A stretch of DNA of 46,526 nt from Calothrix sp. HK-06. GTDB lineage: Bacteria > Cyanobacteriota > Cyanobacteriia > Cyanobacteriales > Nostocaceae. Below are positions 44,370 through 46,526 of the stretch, piece by piece. The notes under the pieces were generated by a model. That model saw nothing but the letters and a program-made list of their open reading frames with translations. It did no database searches and had not been told where the DNA came from. Within the stretch, counting starts at the first letter, position 1. Each line of letters starts with the position of its first letter. The position numbers and the translations under genes were made by a program. The stretch is taken from assembly GCF_001904745.1 (NCBI RefSeq), contig NZ_MRCD01000070.1, forward strand, positions 1 through 46,526. Direction: 5' to 3'.

Positions 44370-44404
44370 TATTTTATTGTACTATGAAGTAGTACAATAA
44401 AATA
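44370..44404. repeat. Perfect 15-bp inverted repeat
   Basis: TATTTTATTGTACTA and TAGTACAATAAAATA surround TGAAG, about 210 bases upstream of the vMAP-type gene. As AT-rich DNA it could be an operator. A terminator is less likely since no gene ends here. The surrounding 44212-44830 stretch holds no gene; it ends with a solitary MITE end (AGGACTTACGCA, 44596-44607) and the IS end at 44777. Confidence 0.65.
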
Positions 44405-44830
44405 GTAGGCATTGCCTTTCGTAATTTACCTTATTAAGAAAACATATTTCTAAACTAGTTGTTAAGATTTATTAAGATTTTTTATCACATTCATTTTTTT
44501 AGACAGATGTTACAAAGTCAAGGATTTTACTCGCGTCAAAACTTTTTGTACGAATAAAAACAAATTTTAAAAGTTAATATTGATGAGAAGCATACAGGAC
44601 TTACGCATTTTTACGAAGAACTGTCATAAAGAGACTGCTGACGAATACTCAGTGATAAAAGTAATATTTGTTACATAAAAATGTAAGAATCAAGGAAAGT
44701 GAGAATAAAAATTTATGCTAAAATGAGCGTTAATATCAGTAAATATACTAAACAGATATGAATTGAAAATTTATAATTAGGGTTTGCTGAAAAAGTCGTA
44801 AAAAAGCAGTCTTAAGTGTTGACCAGTTAT

Positions 44831-46389
44831 TCAAGTAAAATCAAATATAAACTTTTGCTGCCTATACATATTAAGTTTATAAGTTTTACTTATTATAGAC
44901 TGTAAAAAAGGCGTTATTTTCGGAAATAGACATAAAAAAGCATAAAAAACCCGTGACAGGTAGGTAGAAAGATTCATTACTAAAAAAGTAATAGCGATTG
45001 CAGTTTGAGAAGTATGAGAAAGTTTAGCCATCACACGATTGAGGCTAAATCTTCTTTTAGCTTGTCCCTTACGGGTTCGCCAGTCGCTACAACGGGGGGA
45101 ACCCCCGCAACGCGCTGACTCACCAAATTTTCCTTCAATGGAATTACGAGTTCTCTCAGATTCTAAAGCTTGTTTCTTTTGTTCCTTACTAATATTTACT
45201 GGTGGTCTACCTAACGCTGGACCACTCATTACAATACGTCTTTCTTTACACCAAGCTCTATTTTCTCTTGTTCGATAAATTTTATCTACATGAACGGATT
45301 CTGGATAATAACCAGTATAATTTTTATATGCTTCAACTTGTGCTTTTAAATCTCCTGATTCGTTAAAGTTATCCCAACTAATATGGTCTAAAAATACATA
45401 CCCATCAAAGTAACTAGCTGATAATTTGGCACCAAATTCTACTGCCTGACCCGCCTTACCTCGAACTATTGGGCGAATATGTGGTTGATTTAAGCTAACA
45501 ATACGGTCATCAATACTCTGTTTTTTATTTTCATACAACCATAATTGTTGATGATAAACTTCCGTAACTACAAGCAACATCTTATATTGTCTGTTACTTA
45601 AATTTTCTAGGGATGCTCCCAACGAAACTAAATGCCCGATGTGAGATAAATTTCTTTTAATGTACTGAAGTTGCTTTTTAATCGCCTTTCTCCTATCTTT
45701 TTGGGATACGCGGCGTTTTTTCGCTACTTCTAGATAGTCTTTCCTAGCTATTTCCCGATAAGTTATTGGTTTTTTCTCCAATGTTCCGTTTATCTGTTCA
45801 AATAGTAAGTCTATAATTATTTCTGTCTGCCTTCTGGCTTGATTTAATAGCCCTAATCTGTCGGATAGCTGATATCTCCTGGCGCGCAAGTTGCATCTAA
45901 TATTAATTTTCCACGGTTTTTTAGAGTATTATCTTCTCTTTCTGTATTTTCTTTTTTTTTTCGGTTGACTCTTCAGATGCGGTCTCTAACATCTTCTTAA
46001 CCATTCTCTGATTTATTTCGTTGACTAGTTCAGCACTAATTCTTTCGCGGAAGTGGGCTAACATGGACGCATCAAATGGCGCTTCATTACTATAAGATGA
46101 TAATCCTATAAAGTACTGTAGATAAGGGTTTTCTTTGATTTGTTCTACTGTTTCTCTGTCGCTTATACCTAATTTTTCTTTGATGATTAATGCACCTAGT
46201 GCCATGCGAAACGGCTTTGCAGGCGCCCCCATGACCGCAGAGAAAGAAGAAGAATATTCTTCTTCAAATTCCGACCACGGTACAAACTCCGCCATAATTA
46301 CCCAGCGATTATATAAGCGATAACTTTCCCTCGAACGGAAGTTCAAAGTTTTCTGCTGAAATTGGATGCTGCCCCTGTTTGCGATACAT
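44831..46389 (-). pseudogene. IS5/IS1182-type transposase with frameshifts
   Basis: The true start is ATG 46389 (MYRKQGQHPISAENFELPFE). Joined frames give a DUF772 N-terminal domain (MALGALIIKEKLGISDRET, FIGLSSYSNEAPFDAS) and a DDE transposase domain (GKLILDATCAP, RPIVRGKAGQAVEFGAKLS, YPESVHVDKIYRTRENR, MAKLSHTSQTAIAITFLV). Three defects break it: one extra base near 46315, a shift at a run of ten A residues near 45952-45961, and one lost base near 45854 (GATTAG). A repeat of about 60 bases is also inserted in frame near 45064-45123. It ends at 44831 and is inactive. Confidence 0.88.
45064..45123 (-). repeat. In-frame repeat insertion in second transposase
   Basis: On the minus strand CAGCGCGTTGCGGGGGTTCC, CCCCGTTGTAGCGACTGGCG and following bases add about 20 codons (ARCGGSPRCSDWRTRK) between KFGE and the conserved KRRFSL segment. 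It is the same repeat class as at 3396-3440. Confidence 0.6.
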
Positions 46390-46526
46390 AGTTACTAATA
46401 AGCACAAGGCGTGTTAGTCAGGTAAATGCAAGGATTTTAAGTAATTTTACCCTCTAGCCTTGCATCTGAATATACAGCAGATTGCAGGTAAATGAGGTAC
46501 AATAAGGATGGCGTGCATCAACAAAT

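Larger units (their letters stand above)
44777..46389 (-). mobile_element. Decayed IS5/IS1182-type insertion sequence
   Basis: The element contains the broken transposase at 44831-46389. Its 3' end is marked by TTAGGGTTTGCTGAAAAAGT at 44777-44796, identical to the solo end near 19351-19370. The other terminus, upstream of the transposase start, should lie in 46390-46526, but I found no matching inverted repeat there, so that end may be eroded or outside the window. Confidence 0.65.

Noticed and set aside
1-46526. CRISPR arrays, rRNA or tRNA genes
   Set aside because: No regularly spaced repeats and no recognisable structural RNA genes were seen on either strand.

Overview
The window looks like chromosomal DNA of a filamentous, probably nitrogen-fixing cyanobacterium of the order Nostocales. 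The signs are an AT-rich sequence, a nifJ-type pyruvate:ferredoxin oxidoreductase, an Amt ammonium transporter, a multi-PAS hybrid histidine kinase, AAA-like/CHASE2 and vMAP-like signalling proteins, many DUF families typical of cyanobacteria, decaying insertion sequences, and abundant short palindromic repeats between genes. The most striking genome-wide mark is the palindrome GGCGCC, which I count by eye about 70 times (chance would give roughly 2-3). The classical cyanobacterial palindrome HIP1 (GCGATCGC) and its core occur, as far as I can see, only inside the large histidine kinase gene.

Layout. 1-2.7 kb: a hypothetical gene, ispE (isoprenoid synthesis) and a DUF3082 membrane protein. 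2.7-4.3 kb: debris, with the 3' end of a group II intron and a broken IS4-type transposase. 4.3-9.5 kb: a 1734-residue hybrid sensor kinase that looks imported. 9.8-12.8 kb: amt and a long leader region, a ruined Uma2 nuclease gene and a small gene with a premature stop. 12.8-15.8 kb: a PhoD-like phosphatase and a membrane desaturase. 16-19.8 kb: a cluster of decaying and small genes (collapsed response regulator, NmrA-type reductase with a frameshift near its end, AtzH-like protein, MntA/HepT toxin-antitoxin relic, DUF3592, VanZ) with a MITE and an IS end. 19.9-22.5 kb: a two-gene module of a TROVE-like vWA protein and a partner of unknown function. 22.9-30 kb: Rpn nuclease, HtrA-like protease, DUF4112, polyphosphate glucokinase, creatininase-family amidohydrolase, dienelactone hydrolase and several small proteins. 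Two of the small ones share a structured 5' leader. 30-35.7 kb: DAHP synthase between two paralogous small genes, then nifJ. 36.3-44.2 kb: a secreted DUF1400 hydrolase and a signalling cluster whose AAA and GGDEF domains are partly degenerate. 44.8-46.4 kb: a decayed IS5/IS1182-type element.

How genes may work together. IspE, PpgK, AroF and NifJ are ordinary metabolic functions without an obvious shared operon. The best candidates for something less well described are (a) the vWA/partner operon with the palindrome between its two genes, (b) the conserved hairpin leader in front of two unrelated small genes, and (c) the cluster of AAA/CHASE2 and pseudo-GGDEF proteins. All functions are read from sequence by eye. 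No database search was run.
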